From NCBI GenBank assembly GCA_964628515.1, contig CAZVNZ010000021.1, positions 1-52,089 on the forward strand: a DNA stretch of 52,089 bases. The letters run 5' to 3'. The notes under the pieces were generated by a model. That model searched no databases and was not told the origin of the DNA. It saw only the letters and a program-made list of their open reading frames with translations. Numbering within the stretch: the first letter of the stretch is position 1; every line of letters begins with the position of its first letter. The translations under genes were made by a program, and so were the position numbers. The stretch is from CAZVNZ01 sp964628515. GTDB lineage: Bacteria; Bacillota; Clostridia; Christensenellales; Christensenellaceae. Positions 25,973-34,002 of this stretch are shown here, one piece after another.

Positions 25973-27205
25973 TTAGCTTTCTTCTACTACTCCGCCTAAA
26001 GCGGAAATTTCTTTGTAAAATGAAGGCGCCGATTTTGTTACTGCATCTGCATTTAATAATATTACATTTTCCGTAGAAATGCAAGCCGCCACCGTAAGTG
26101 CCATTGCAATTCGGTGATCGTCATGGCTGTAAACCTCTCCGCCTTTTAGGGTATCTACCCCCCGTATTATTAGGCTGTCCTCGTATTCTGTAATGTTTGC
26201 GCCCAATTTGTTTAGCTCTGTTGTTATGCTGTTTAGTCTGTCGCTTTCCTTTATGCGTAAACGCCCTGCATTGTATATTTTGGTTGTGCCATTGCATTTG
26301 CACCCAAGTACCGCAAGTATAGGGACTAAATCGGGTATTTGCCCTGCATCTATTTCTATACCCTGCAAATTGCTTTTGGAAACTTTGATACCCTCAGCTA
26401 AATACTCTACATTACCGCCCATTTGCTCTATAATGCTAAAAATCGCCTTATCCCCTTGCAGAGAGTTTTTATTTAGCCCCTTTATTAGCACATCTCCGTT
26501 TATTGCACCTGCCACCGCAAAAAATGCAGCATGAGAGTAATCCCCCTCCACAAAAACATCTCTTGCAATGTAGTTTGCGTTTCCTTCTATATATATAGTA
26601 TTTCCTTCAAAAACACTTTTAACCCCAAAATACTCCTGCATTTGCCGTGTAAGCTCTATGTAATCCAAAGATTCTATGGCTGTTGTAATATTTATTTTGG
26701 AATCTCCCTTTTTTAAAGGTAGTGCAAACAACAAACCGCTGATAAACTGGGAGGAAACATCCCCTCTTATACTAAACTCGCCATTTTCTATTTGCTGTGT
26801 AATTTCTAACCAATCATCACCCAAAGTATACTTAATACCCATATTATAAAACACGTCCATTGGGCGCTTTAGCAACCTGCCCTTACCACAAAATTTAGTG
26901 CCCACCTTTGCAAGAGGCATAAGAAACCGTATTGTAGAGCCGGATTCCTCGCAGTTAACATGCTCCTTAGCTATCAAGTTAAGGTTGCCCTCAATAACGC
27001 ATTTTTTTTGCGTGATGATGTAGTTGCAAATACCCATATCCCTTAGGGCATTTAGGGTTGCGTAAATATCGTCGCAATAGTTTACGTTTTCAAGCACACT
27101 TTTGCCTATGCTCAAAGCGGCGCAAATAATCCCCCTGTGAGACACACTTTTGGAGCCTTGTATGGTAATTTCGCCGTGTAGCTTGGAGGGTTTTATAACT
27201 TTCAT
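25973..27205 (-). CDS. aroA: 3-phosphoshikimate 1-carboxyvinyltransferase (EPSP synthase)
   Basis: Transfers enolpyruvyl from PEP to shikimate-3-phosphate. The 410 residues contain QGSKSVSHRGIICAA (substrate-binding Lys, Ser and Arg), the ESGSTIRFLMPLA stretch and RLRIKESDRLNSI. The usual bacterial LFxxAGTAxR sequence is replaced by this ESGSTIRF form, typical of the clostridial class II enzymes. The start overlaps the aroB stop by four bases, so they are coupled. Confidence 0.95.
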   Translation of the reverse strand: MKVIKPSKLHGEITIQGSKSVSHRGIICAALSIGKSVLENVNYCDDIYATLNALRDMGICNYIITQKKCVIEGNLNLIAKEHVNCEESGSTIRFLMPLAKVGTKFCGKGRLLKRPMDVFYNMGIKYTLGDDWLEITQQIENGEFSIRGDVSSQFISGLLFALPLKKGDSKINITTAIESLDYIELTRQMQEYFGVKSVFEGNTIYIEGNANYIARDVFVEGDYSHAAFFAVAGAINGDVLIKGLNKNSLQGDKAIFSIIEQMGGNVEYLAEGIKVSKSNLQGIEIDAGQIPDLVPILAVLGCKCNGTTKIYNAGRLRIKESDRLNSITTELNKLGANITEYEDSLIIRGVDTLKGGEVYSHDDHRIAMALTVAACISTENVILLNADAVTKSAPSFYKEISALGGVVEES

Positions 27206-28200
27206 ATATTAAGCGCTTCCTTTATAGTGTCTAATTTTAGTTTTTTTATGATACTGTTGCCCACAGTTTCTATTAGTATAAAGTTTATTCCGTCACTTTG
27301 GGCTTTTTTGTCGTGCTCTAATATATTAAGTGCGGAGGTAAGCACCTCTTTTGGCACTTTTGTGGGTAAATTATAAAATTCAAGCATTTCTATGGTGTTT
27401 TTATGCAGTCCGCTTTTTGCAATGCCTAAGTTTTCCGCTATTTGTGATGCGTACGCCATACCTATTGCAACACCCTCGCCATGTAAGTAGGTATTGTACC
27501 CTGTAACCGTTTCTATGGCATGCCCTATGGTATGCCCGTAGTTTAGCTTCATCCGCTCCCCTGTGTCGTATGGGTCTTTATGCACAAACTCCCCTTTGAT
27601 TTCGCAACTTCTTTTTACAATTTGAGCTAAACTTAAATTTTTAATGCTTGCAATAAATTCTTTATCCGCAATATAGCCATACTTGATTACTTCCGCCATT
27701 CCTGCGCTTATTTGTCGTTTATCCAAGGTTTGCAGAGTGGAAATATCCGCATATACGGCTTTAGGTTGATAAAACGCCCCCACCATATTTTTGCCTTGGG
27801 GAATATTTACCGCCACCTTACCACCAACCGAGCTGTCCACCTGTGCCAATAAGGTTGTGGGTATTTGTATAAAGTTTACCCCTCTTTTAAAGGTTGCCGC
27901 CGCAAAACCTGTAATATCCCCTATTACTCCACCGCCTAAGGCTATAAGGTAGTCCTCTCTGTTTAGCTTGGCGTCCATAAGCTCCTTATATATATATTGA
28001 AGATTTTCCATATTTTTGGACTCTTCTCCGGCTTTTAGCACTACAAATTTTGCGCCTTTGAAATATTTACCGTAAAGGTTATGCACAATATCGTCTGTAA
28101 CTATAACAAATCCTTTATCTATTTTAATACTGCTTAACAAATTATTATCAATATTTATAACATATTTGTAACAATCTGCGTTAATTTTCACATTTTCCAC
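27202..28200 (-). CDS. aroB: 3-dehydroquinate synthase
   Basis: The second shikimate step, NAD- and metal-dependent cyclisation of DAHP. The 332 residues have GEESKNMENL, ALGGGVIGDITGFAA, the PTTLLAQVDSSVGGK substrate region and the metal-binding NYGHTIGHAIE. The start is a GTG with GGAGG seven bases upstream. It is the first gene of the minus-strand operon and has its own promoter. aroF starts divergently 295 bp away. Confidence 0.95.
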   Translation of the reverse strand: MENVKINADCYKYVINIDNNLLSSIKIDKGFVIVTDDIVHNLYGKYFKGAKFVVLKAGEESKNMENLQYIYKELMDAKLNREDYLIALGGGVIGDITGFAAATFKRGVNFIQIPTTLLAQVDSSVGGKVAVNIPQGKNMVGAFYQPKAVYADISTLQTLDKRQISAGMAEVIKYGYIADKEFIASIKNLSLAQIVKRSCEIKGEFVHKDPYDTGERMKLNYGHTIGHAIETVTGYNTYLHGEGVAIGMAYASQIAENLGIAKSGLHKNTIEMLEFYNLPTKVPKEVLTSALNILEHDKKAQSDGINFILIETVGNSIIKKLKLDTIKEALNI

Positions 28201-28226
28201 ACTAAAACCTCCGTATATATTCTATT

Positions 28227-28255
28227 ATTATATCTAAAAAACCCAAGTTTTACAA
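28227..28255 (-). promoter_or_regulatory. sigma-A promoter of the aroB operon
   Basis: On the minus strand TTGTAA (28250-28255) and TATAAT (28227-28232) are 17 bp apart. The predicted start is only about 20 bp before aroB, leaving a short leader with GGAGG and no room for an attenuator, in contrast to aroF. Confidence 0.68.
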
Positions 28256-28312
28256 CAAAAATTAGTTTTAAAAAAAATATTTAAAATTTATTACATTTTT
28301 TTAACAAAACTC

Positions 28313-28341
28313 TTTACAAGTATTAAATTATGTGTTATATT
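28313..28341 (+). promoter_or_regulatory. sigma-A promoter of aroF
   Basis: TTTACA (28313-28318) and TATATT (28336-28341) are 17 bp apart, each 5 of 6 to consensus. It is the best plus-strand promoter in the aroB-aroF gap and would give a leader of about 145 nt before aroF, containing the hairpin at 28400-28426. Confidence 0.7.
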
Positions 28342-28359
28342 TGTAATAAAGATAGATAA

Positions 28360-28410
28360 ATGATTTTTTTTACGTTCCTCCTGTACTATATTTTGAACGA
28401 ACAGCTGTAG
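28360..28410 (+). CDS. Possible aroF leader peptide rich in Phe and Tyr
   Basis: A 16-codon frame, MIFFTFLLYYILNEQL, begins about 12 nt after the predicted aroF transcription start and ends with TAG inside the left arm of the downstream terminator hairpin. Three Phe and two adjacent Tyr codons would suit sensing of the pathway's end products. Against this, the upstream ribosome site is weak (AAGAT), and AT-rich DNA makes Phe, Tyr, Ile and Leu codons common by chance. No strong antiterminator pairing was found. Confidence 0.35.
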   Translation: MIFFTFLLYYILNEQL

Positions 28411-28426
28411 AAATACGGCTGTTTTT
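28400..28426 (+). terminator. Terminator or attenuator hairpin in the aroF leader
   Basis: AACAGCTGTA-GAAA-TACGGCTGTT forms a 10-bp stem (one G-U pair) with a stable GAAA tetraloop, followed by TTT C. It lies after the aroF promoter and 68 bp before the aroF start, where it would cut short transcription unless overridden. The T-tract is short, so termination may be partial. Confidence 0.7.
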
Positions 28427-28494
28427 CATTGCAATTATATGTAAATAAATATATAATAAATTTATACAATTTTTTTAAATATGAGGTACACATT

Positions 28495-29517
28495 TTGATT
28501 ATTATAGTAAAGCAACACACACCAAAGGAAAAAATACAAAAGTTTATTAGCGAGCTTGAGCAAAAAAACTTTAAAATACATTTAAGCGAAGGAGAAAACA
28601 CCACCATAATAGGTTTGGTGGGAGACACCTCCGTTATAGACATAAACTCCATTAAAGCAATTAATATTGTAGAAGATGTTAGGCGTGTTTCCGAGCCTTA
28701 CAAAAAGGCAAACCGCAAGTTTCATACGGACGATACGGTTATAGATGTGGATGGACTAAGAATAGGGGGCGGATATTTTGCCGTTATTGCAGGGCCTTGT
28801 TCTGTGGAGACTCGGGAGCAAATAGGGGAAATTTCGTCAAGCATAGTAAAAAGCGGTGCTAACTTTTTACGTGGCGGAGCCTTTAAGCCTCGCACCTCCC
28901 CCTATGCTTTTCAAGGGCTGGCTAACGAGGGCATCGATTATTTATTGGAGAGCAAAAGCAAGTATAAATTGCCCATAGTATCGGAAATTATGGGTATTTC
29001 GGATATTCCTCTTTTTGAAGATATAGACATAATCCAAGTGGGTGCAAGAAATATGCAAAATTTCAGACTGCTAAAAGAGTTGGGGCAACTTAAAAAGCCT
29101 ATACTCTTAAAAAGAGGTTTGGCAAATACAATAGAAGAATTTTTAATGAGTGCGGAGTACATTATGGCAGGCGGTAACGAGCAGGTAATTTTATGCGAAA
29201 GGGGCATACGCACTTTTGAGACTTTTACACGCAACACCTTTGATGTCAGTGCAATCCCCGTTTTAAAAAGGCTTTCCCATCTACCTGTAATTGCAGACCC
29301 TTCCCATGCGGCAGGCATAGAGTGGTTGGTAGAGCCTTTAAGCAAGGCGGCAATTTCTGCCGGTTGCGATGGGCTTATGATAGAAGTACACAACAATCCG
29401 GCAAAAGCATTATCCGACGGAGCGCAATCCCTAAACCCCAAAACATTTGACGATTTAATGCAAACGCTATCCAAATATTTAGCTCTCGAAAATAAAAAAG
29501 TTGATAAACATATGTAA
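28495..29517 (+). CDS. aroF: 3-deoxy-7-phosphoheptulonate synthase (DAHP synthase) with N-terminal regulatory domain
   Basis: The first shikimate step, condensing PEP and erythrose-4-phosphate. The 340 residues match the Thermotoga-type enzyme: an N-terminal ferredoxin-like (ACT-like) domain (about 1-70, beginning IIIVKQHTP) and a catalytic barrel with AGPCSVE, LRGGAFKPRTSPY, QVGARNMQNF, LCERGIRTFE and ADPSHAAG. In the Thermotoga enzyme that small domain gives feedback inhibition by tyrosine; the same is inferred here. I chose the TTG at 28495 because GAGGT is seven bases before it; the frame is open 22 codons upstream but without a ribosome site. Confidence 0.95.
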   Translation: MIIIVKQHTPKEKIQKFISELEQKNFKIHLSEGENTTIIGLVGDTSVIDINSIKAINIVEDVRRVSEPYKKANRKFHTDDTVIDVDGLRIGGGYFAVIAGPCSVETREQIGEISSSIVKSGANFLRGGAFKPRTSPYAFQGLANEGIDYLLESKSKYKLPIVSEIMGISDIPLFEDIDIIQVGARNMQNFRLLKELGQLKKPILLKRGLANTIEEFLMSAEYIMAGGNEQVILCERGIRTFETFTRNTFDVSAIPVLKRLSHLPVIADPSHAAGIEWLVEPLSKAAISAGCDGLMIEVHNNPAKALSDGAQSLNPKTFDDLMQTLSKYLALENKKVDKHM

Positions 29518-29567
29518 TATATGCAGTAAAACGGAGCAAATAAAAGATAATTATATATAACTACAAG

Positions 29568-29600
29568 AAAAGCGGTATTTTTTAGTAAATACCGCTTTTT
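29568..29600 (+). terminator. Intrinsic terminator after aroF
   Basis: A perfect 13-bp inverted repeat, AAAAGCGGTATTT / AAATACCGCTTTT, with a six-base loop and a T-run lies 50 bp after the aroF stop. Confidence 0.85.
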
Positions 29601-29692
29601 AAGTAAAAATATAAATATTGTATAAATATTAAGAAAATGTTACAATTTTTTAGTAATTATAACATACATAAATTATATGCTAAGGAGAAACT

Positions 29693-31225
29693 ATGTTCAA
29701 GCGTATTGCAATAATAACTTTATCAATGTTTACAGTATTTGTCGCATCTAATATACCCAATGTAGCTTTTGCGGCAGAGCGATATGAAATTCTGCAAGTT
29801 GGTGACGACGATTCCTTTGTACTGGAATTACAAACTGCGTTAAACAAACTTGGCTATTTGCAATTTCCGGCAACAGGTTATTTTGGTACAGACACGCAAA
29901 ACGCAGTAATAAAATTCCAACAGGAAAAAGGCTTAGGAGTGGATGGCAAAGCAGGCCCCGGTACAAGAAAATCTCTTCTTGGAGACGATTATCAACCTAT
30001 TTTGGAAAGGGAAGTTAAAGATATAAGCGATTCCGAAAGTGCGGTTTTTGAAGGTACGATTAATGAGCCAATAGCGGAAACTCCCGACACACCACCCACA
30101 GAGGAAATTAAAAAAGTACCTGTGGAAAGCCTTATAATACTACCCATACCCGCACCTCCCACAACGGCAACGGCGGCGGCGGATATAGACAGCCTAAAAT
30201 CCGGAGATAAAGGCGACGAAGTTGCAAAAATGCAGTCTCGCCTTGCTGAGCTGGAATACTACGAATACGGCAACAACACAGGGTATTTTGGTCCTGTTAC
30301 GGAAGAAGCGGTTAAAAAATTTCAAAGAACAAACGGCATAGAAGTAAACGGAATTATGTCTAAGTCCGCTTTAGACTTGCTATACTCGGAAAATGCAAAC
30401 TACTATATGATGTTTGCAGGAGACAGCGGAGACGATATTAAAGCAATGCAGGAAAGGCTATCCGTCCTTGGCTATTTTACAGGCAATGCCACAGGTTATT
30501 ATGGTGATGCTACCTTACAAGCCGTAAAAATGTTTCAATCCAACAATAACTTAATAGTGGACGGTAAAGCCGGTAAATCCACTCGCAAGATATTATTTTC
30601 CGATACAGCGGTAAAGGCGCCTAACGCACCTGCACCCTCTGCATCACCAAAGCCATCCGCAACACCCAAGCCGGAAGCTACACAAAAACCTAATGCAGAG
30701 GCTACCCCATCCCCTACTCCACCGCCTGCAAATAACGGCGGAGATACGCAAGCACCTCCACCGGCTGCAACACCTGAGCCACCTGCACCTGCGCCCGAGC
30801 CAACACCCGAGCCACCTGCACCACCTGCGGTATCTCCGGGAACGGGCATAGATAAATTTATAGAAATTGCGCAATCCTTAACAGGAGTGCCCTATGTGTA
30901 CGGCACAAGCGGACCAAACTCCTTTGATTGCTCCGGATTTGTGTACTATTGCCTTAAAAATTCCGGCGTTGCCACAGGCAGACTAAGCTCTGCAGGGTAC
31001 GCAAATGTATCTAACTGGGCATCTGTAAGCGATGTAAACTCCTTGGTATACGGCGATTTGGTGTTCTTTAAGTCGGACAGCAGTTCGGTAATAAGCCATA
31101 TGGGCATTTACTTGGGAGGCGGAAGTTTTATACACGCAGCCCCCTCCATTGGCGGAGTTTCCACAAGCAGTATGTCTTCGGGCTACTACGCAAGAAATTA
31201 TGTAAGCGCAAAACGAGTTTTTTAA
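29693..31225 (+). CDS. Secreted cell-wall hydrolase: three PG-binding domains plus NlpC/P60
   Basis: A 510-residue exported endopeptidase that cuts peptidoglycan stem peptides. A signal peptide (1-28, ending AFA-AE) is followed by three peptidoglycan_binding_1 domains at about 32-97, 167-232 and 241-302, each with a GYxG/GYFG...AVxxFQ pattern. A Pro/Ala/Thr-rich linker (about 303-383, PEP/PKP repeats) leads to the NlpC/P60 domain with catalytic Cys413 in NSFDCSGFVYYC, His469 in SHMGIYLGGG and His481. It has its own AAGGAG site and terminator and stands alone. The role, such as division or sporulation, cannot be told from context. Confidence 0.93.
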   Translation: MFKRIAIITLSMFTVFVASNIPNVAFAAERYEILQVGDDDSFVLELQTALNKLGYLQFPATGYFGTDTQNAVIKFQQEKGLGVDGKAGPGTRKSLLGDDYQPILEREVKDISDSESAVFEGTINEPIAETPDTPPTEEIKKVPVESLIILPIPAPPTTATAAADIDSLKSGDKGDEVAKMQSRLAELEYYEYGNNTGYFGPVTEEAVKKFQRTNGIEVNGIMSKSALDLLYSENANYYMMFAGDSGDDIKAMQERLSVLGYFTGNATGYYGDATLQAVKMFQSNNNLIVDGKAGKSTRKILFSDTAVKAPNAPAPSASPKPSATPKPEATQKPNAEATPSPTPPPANNGGDTQAPPPAATPEPPAPAPEPTPEPPAPPAVSPGTGIDKFIEIAQSLTGVPYVYGTSGPNSFDCSGFVYYCLKNSGVATGRLSSAGYANVSNWASVSDVNSLVYGDLVFFKSDSSSVISHMGIYLGGGSFIHAAPSIGGVSTSSMSSGYYARNYVSAKRVF

Positions 31226-31239
31226 CAATAACATTTCGA

Positions 31240-31270
31240 AAACCCTACCAATTAGTTGGTGGGGTTTTTT
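31240..31270 (+). terminator. Intrinsic terminator after the NlpC/P60 gene
   Basis: A 12-bp stem, AAACCCTACCAA / TTGGTGGGGTTT (one G-T pair), with a TTAG loop and a run of eight T, 15 bp after the stop codon. Confidence 0.9.
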
Positions 31271-31340
31271 TTAGTGGATAGTTTTGTGTACTGATGTTGA
31301 AGTTATCCACCAATAACTGATTACTGATTACTGAAAAGTA

Positions 31341-31394
31341 TTGACATACTTAGAATACCTATGTATACTATTATACATAGATATTCTATGTATA
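31341..31394 (+). promoter_or_regulatory. Promoter with a PadR-type operator palindrome
   Basis: TTGACA (31341-31346) and TATACT (31364-31369) are 17 bp apart, near-perfect sigma-A. Overlapping the -10 and start is a 38-bp palindrome, 31351-31388: TAGAATAccTATGTATA, four bases, then TATACATAgaTATTCTA, matching in 16 of 17 positions. A further CTATGTATA half-site follows at 31386-31394. The ATGTAT/ATACAT core is the type bound by PadR repressors, so the adjacent padR gene very likely represses its own operon. Confidence 0.85.
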
Positions 31395-31408
31395 TAAGGA
31401 GTAATATT

Positions 31409-31744
31409 ATGAAGTTTAACAAGAATTTAACTTCCGTCAGCACTTCCCTACTTATTTTAAAGTTGCTTAAAGAGCAGGATATGTACGGCTATCAGATTAT
31501 TAGTGAGCTTAGTTGCCGTTCTAACAATATTTTCGAGTTTAAGGAAGGCACGCTGTACCCCTTTTTGCACTCTCTTGAAAAGGATAAACTGATTGAGTCC
31601 TATATGGTTACATCAAATAGTAACAGACAGCGCAAGTATTACCGTATAACCGCTTTGGGCAAAGAGCAGTATACACAAAACAAGGACGAATGGAGTGTTT
31701 TTTCCAAATCTATAAACACCATACTTGCAAAATCGGAGGCTTAA
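31409..31744 (+). CDS. PadR family transcriptional regulator
   Basis: A 111-residue winged-helix repressor. The pattern LLKEQDMYGYQIISELS, then EFKEGTLYPFLHSLEKDKLI and RKYYRITALGKEQ is the standard PadR N-terminal domain; the short C-terminal helix marks the small PadR-s2 group that dimerises through it. I chose the ATG at 31409 (MKFNKNL), preceded by AAGGAG; an ATG 16 codons earlier falls inside the operator. It is followed after 4 bp by its membrane partner. In this arrangement PadR commonly controls a HAAS-domain membrane protein or transporter; the inducer is unknown. Confidence 0.92.
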   Translation: MKFNKNLTSVSTSLLILKLLKEQDMYGYQIISELSCRSNNIFEFKEGTLYPFLHSLEKDKLIESYMVTSNSNRQRKYYRITALGKEQYTQNKDEWSVFSKSINTILAKSEA

Positions 31745-31748
31745 ACAA

Positions 31749-32210
31749 ATGGGTAAATTAACAGATGATTTTTTAAAAAACATAAAGTCTAAGCATGTAA
31801 AAGCGGAATTGTACTCTCATATTTACGATAAAATAGAAAAACTTGTTGAAGATGGGAAAAGCTTTGCGCAAGCGGAGGAAATTGCAGTAAGCCAAATGGG
31901 CAATCCAAAACAAATTGCACGCAAGCTGTATTGGATTAACCTATCCCCTCTTGAAAAGGTTATGTATTTTTGCGTAATAGCAGGATGTGTTCTTGCTGTG
32001 CTTACAGTTGTGTACATTGGATCTAATTTTAACATGGGTAATGACAACTTGCCTGAAAGTTTTTCGGTAATCGGTGGTGCGGACGGACCTACCGCAATTT
32101 ACATTACTACTGATATATTTACTCTTACCGTGCTTTTTCCCTTCGGCAGTATTGCTTTTTTTGCAACAGCACTAATAATTTATATAATAGTAAGAAAAAA
32201 ACAAAAATAA
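31749..32210 (+). CDS. HAAS-domain membrane protein with a GGADGPT motif
   Basis: A 153-residue protein in two parts. Residues 1-65 form a soluble HAAS/DUF1700-like domain (EDGKSFAQAEEIAVSQMGNP), the usual companion of PadR. Two membrane helices follow (about 70-92 and 122-147). Between them is SVIGGADGPTAIYIT, matching the conserved GGADGPT motif of the sodium-pumping decarboxylase beta subunit, although the rest of that protein is absent. The start at 31749 follows GGAGG. The function is unknown; the operon suggests an envelope or stress role under PadR. Confidence 0.82.
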   Translation: MGKLTDDFLKNIKSKHVKAELYSHIYDKIEKLVEDGKSFAQAEEIAVSQMGNPKQIARKLYWINLSPLEKVMYFCVIAGCVLAVLTVVYIGSNFNMGNDNLPESFSVIGGADGPTAIYITTDIFTLTVLFPFGSIAFFATALIIYIIVRKKQK

Positions 32211-32220
32211 ACACACAAAT

Positions 32221-32249
32221 AAGGTGCGCCGGTTTTGCCTTCGCACCTT
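32221..32249. terminator. Shared terminator of the padR operon and the corrinoid operon
   Basis: AAGGTGCG / CGCACCTT form an 8-bp stem with a 13-base loop between convergent genes. T-rich sequence follows on the plus strand and the minus-strand flank is AT-rich. Confidence 0.65.
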
Positions 32250-32265
32250 ACTTATTTTTATTATT

Positions 32266-32622
32266 TTAATACTCTACGGATTTAAGCAGTCTTAACGCAC
32301 TTTCTAAGTTTTCCTGTTTTACCATAAAATAATCTGTATTGTAGGTAGAAACACACAAAATGCTGTACTCTTTTAGAGCATCGCTGATTTTTGCAAGCAC
32401 TCCCTTCAGAGAGAAATCTAAAATATCATCAATATAAAAAACAGCGTAACCCTTTTGTATATTTTTACACAAGGGTGCTATGGGTGCGCATTTTTCCGAG
32501 CATATAAGGCTTATTTCTTCCTTTGTTGCAGACAAGGTGAAAAACCCTTCTAAACGCTCTATATTAGGCGCTTTACTTAGTTTGCTTATGCAGTAACTGC
32601 CTTCTAAAACTTTAATCTTCAT
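32266..32622 (-). CDS. ACT domain-containing protein
   Basis: A 118-residue protein of the small stand-alone ACT group, with an N-terminal half like that of clostridial ACT_7 proteins and a second ACT-like half (IDDILDFSLKGVLAKISDAL ... TYNTDYFMVKQENL). ACT domains bind amino acids or other small ligands and act as allosteric sensors. The start overlaps the end of the ASKHA gene by 11 bp, so it belongs to the corrinoid operon. A sensor of the methyl-donor substrate or of an amino acid is a reasonable inference, nothing more. Confidence 0.75.
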   Translation of the reverse strand: MKIKVLEGSYCISKLSKAPNIERLEGFFTLSATKEEISLICSEKCAPIAPLCKNIQKGYAVFYIDDILDFSLKGVLAKISDALKEYSILCVSTYNTDYFMVKQENLESALRLLKSVEY

Positions 32623-33988
32623 TGCTAAAATACATACATTCTACGTATTTTTCCATAAAATAAGGATTTCCACCTAATTCTACGGGTTTAGCCAGTTTGG
32701 ATATTTTCTCCGTTGCGGTTTTATAATCGTTATTAAGCAAAGCCATAGAAGCACCCGAGCCTGCCGCATTGCCTATGCTAACCGTTTTATCTGCAAATTC
32801 TTTGGATAGCAAGCCAATTTTTAGTGCGCTTTCTTTGTTCATATAATTTCCGAATCCACCTGCAATATATACTTTTTTAATATCGTCCACCGTGTAGCCG
32901 GATTCTTTAATTAAGCACTTAACCCCTGCCGCAACCGCACTTTTTGCCGTTTGCAGTTCTCTTATATCCTTTTGAGCTATAAAAACCTCGTCCGTAATAT
33001 ATATAGATATCCCATCGGGGCCTTTTTTAACTAAATCTCCAAACTCTTCGGCTTGATTAATTCTGCCCGTTTCGTCTATTACGCCTAAATCAAGCATTAG
33101 AGAGATTGCATCAAGTAGCCCCGATCCACATAAGCCAATGGGCTTAACCTCCCCTATTACGCTTGTAATAAGTTTGCCGTCTAAAACGTCCACAACATTT
33201 ATTGCACCCTTAACTCCTGCCATTCCGCAAGTAATTTGAGAACCCTCAAAAGCAGGGCCTGCCGCCGTTGATGTGCTTAACATAAAATCTTTATTGCCCA
33301 AAATAACCTCGCCGTTTGTGCCAATATCCATAAGCAAGCAAATATCCTCGGAATTTTGTATGTCTGCGGCTATTGTTGCACTTGTAATATCCCCTCCCAC
33401 AAAAGCGGAAATACAGGGAGACAAATAGCACTCTGCATTACTAAGCTCCAGCCCAAGCTCTGTTGCTTTTAGGGTGTTGCCAAAATAGGACTCCGGCTCA
33501 AAGGGAGTATGCCCCATAGAAACGGGAGAAAGTTTTTGCAACAAATGTAGCATGGTGGTGTTGCCCGTTATCACCATATGTTTGATTTCGTCTGCGGAAA
33601 CATCCTCCAGCACCTCTTTAATAAGAGAATTTAGTTCCACAATAATAGCTTCGTTAAGCTTTTCTAAGCCGTTTGGGTTGTCCGTGCAATATTTAATGCG
33701 AGAAATAACATCCACAGCCAAGGAAACCTGTGCGTTAATCCTACTTGACGTACGCATACATTTGCAATTTTCTATTTGATACAAATAAACCACCACAGTT
33801 GTTGTGCCAATGTCTATTGCAAGCCCAAGCCCCTGTTTGTCCGGGGTGATGTTTGGCATATCCCCTGTTGTTAGGATATTCATACCCGTTTTGATTTGTA
33901 CTGCCGTTTTTTCCTTGTTTAAAAATTTAATACATTTTTTATGAGGGCACTTGCCAAAAATACATGCGCCTGTGCATACCAATTCCAT
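32612..33988 (-). CDS. ASKHA-type reductive activator of corrinoid protein (RACo/RamA-like), short form
   Basis: A 458-residue ATPase of the DUF4445/ASKHA family, which reduces inactive Co(II) corrinoid proteins back to Co(I). The two phosphate loops are visible: AIDIGTTTVVVYLY (about 57-70) and LLMDIGTNGEVILG (about 219-232), plus AGGFGNY near residue 378. The usual N-terminal [2Fe-2S] ferredoxin domain of RACo is missing. Instead, the first 20 residues hold four cysteines, C5, C9, C14 and C19, which could ligate a cluster. It lies 14 bp after DUF1638 in the same operon. Confidence 0.87.
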   Translation of the reverse strand: MELVCTGACIFGKCPHKKCIKFLNKEKTAVQIKTGMNILTTGDMPNITPDKQGLGLAIDIGTTTVVVYLYQIENCKCMRTSSRINAQVSLAVDVISRIKYCTDNPNGLEKLNEAIIVELNSLIKEVLEDVSADEIKHMVITGNTTMLHLLQKLSPVSMGHTPFEPESYFGNTLKATELGLELSNAECYLSPCISAFVGGDITSATIAADIQNSEDICLLMDIGTNGEVILGNKDFMLSTSTAAGPAFEGSQITCGMAGVKGAINVVDVLDGKLITSVIGEVKPIGLCGSGLLDAISLMLDLGVIDETGRINQAEEFGDLVKKGPDGISIYITDEVFIAQKDIRELQTAKSAVAAGVKCLIKESGYTVDDIKKVYIAGGFGNYMNKESALKIGLLSKEFADKTVSIGNAAGSGASMALLNNDYKTATEKISKLAKPVELGGNPYFMEKYVECMYFSNED

Positions 33989-34002
33989 AAAATACCTCTC
34001 AA

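Noticed and set aside
30535..30874. Gly/Ala-rich and Arg/Cys-rich minus-strand frames opposite the NlpC/P60 gene
   Set aside because: They are antisense shadows of the Pro/Ala/Thr linker, without ribosome sites.
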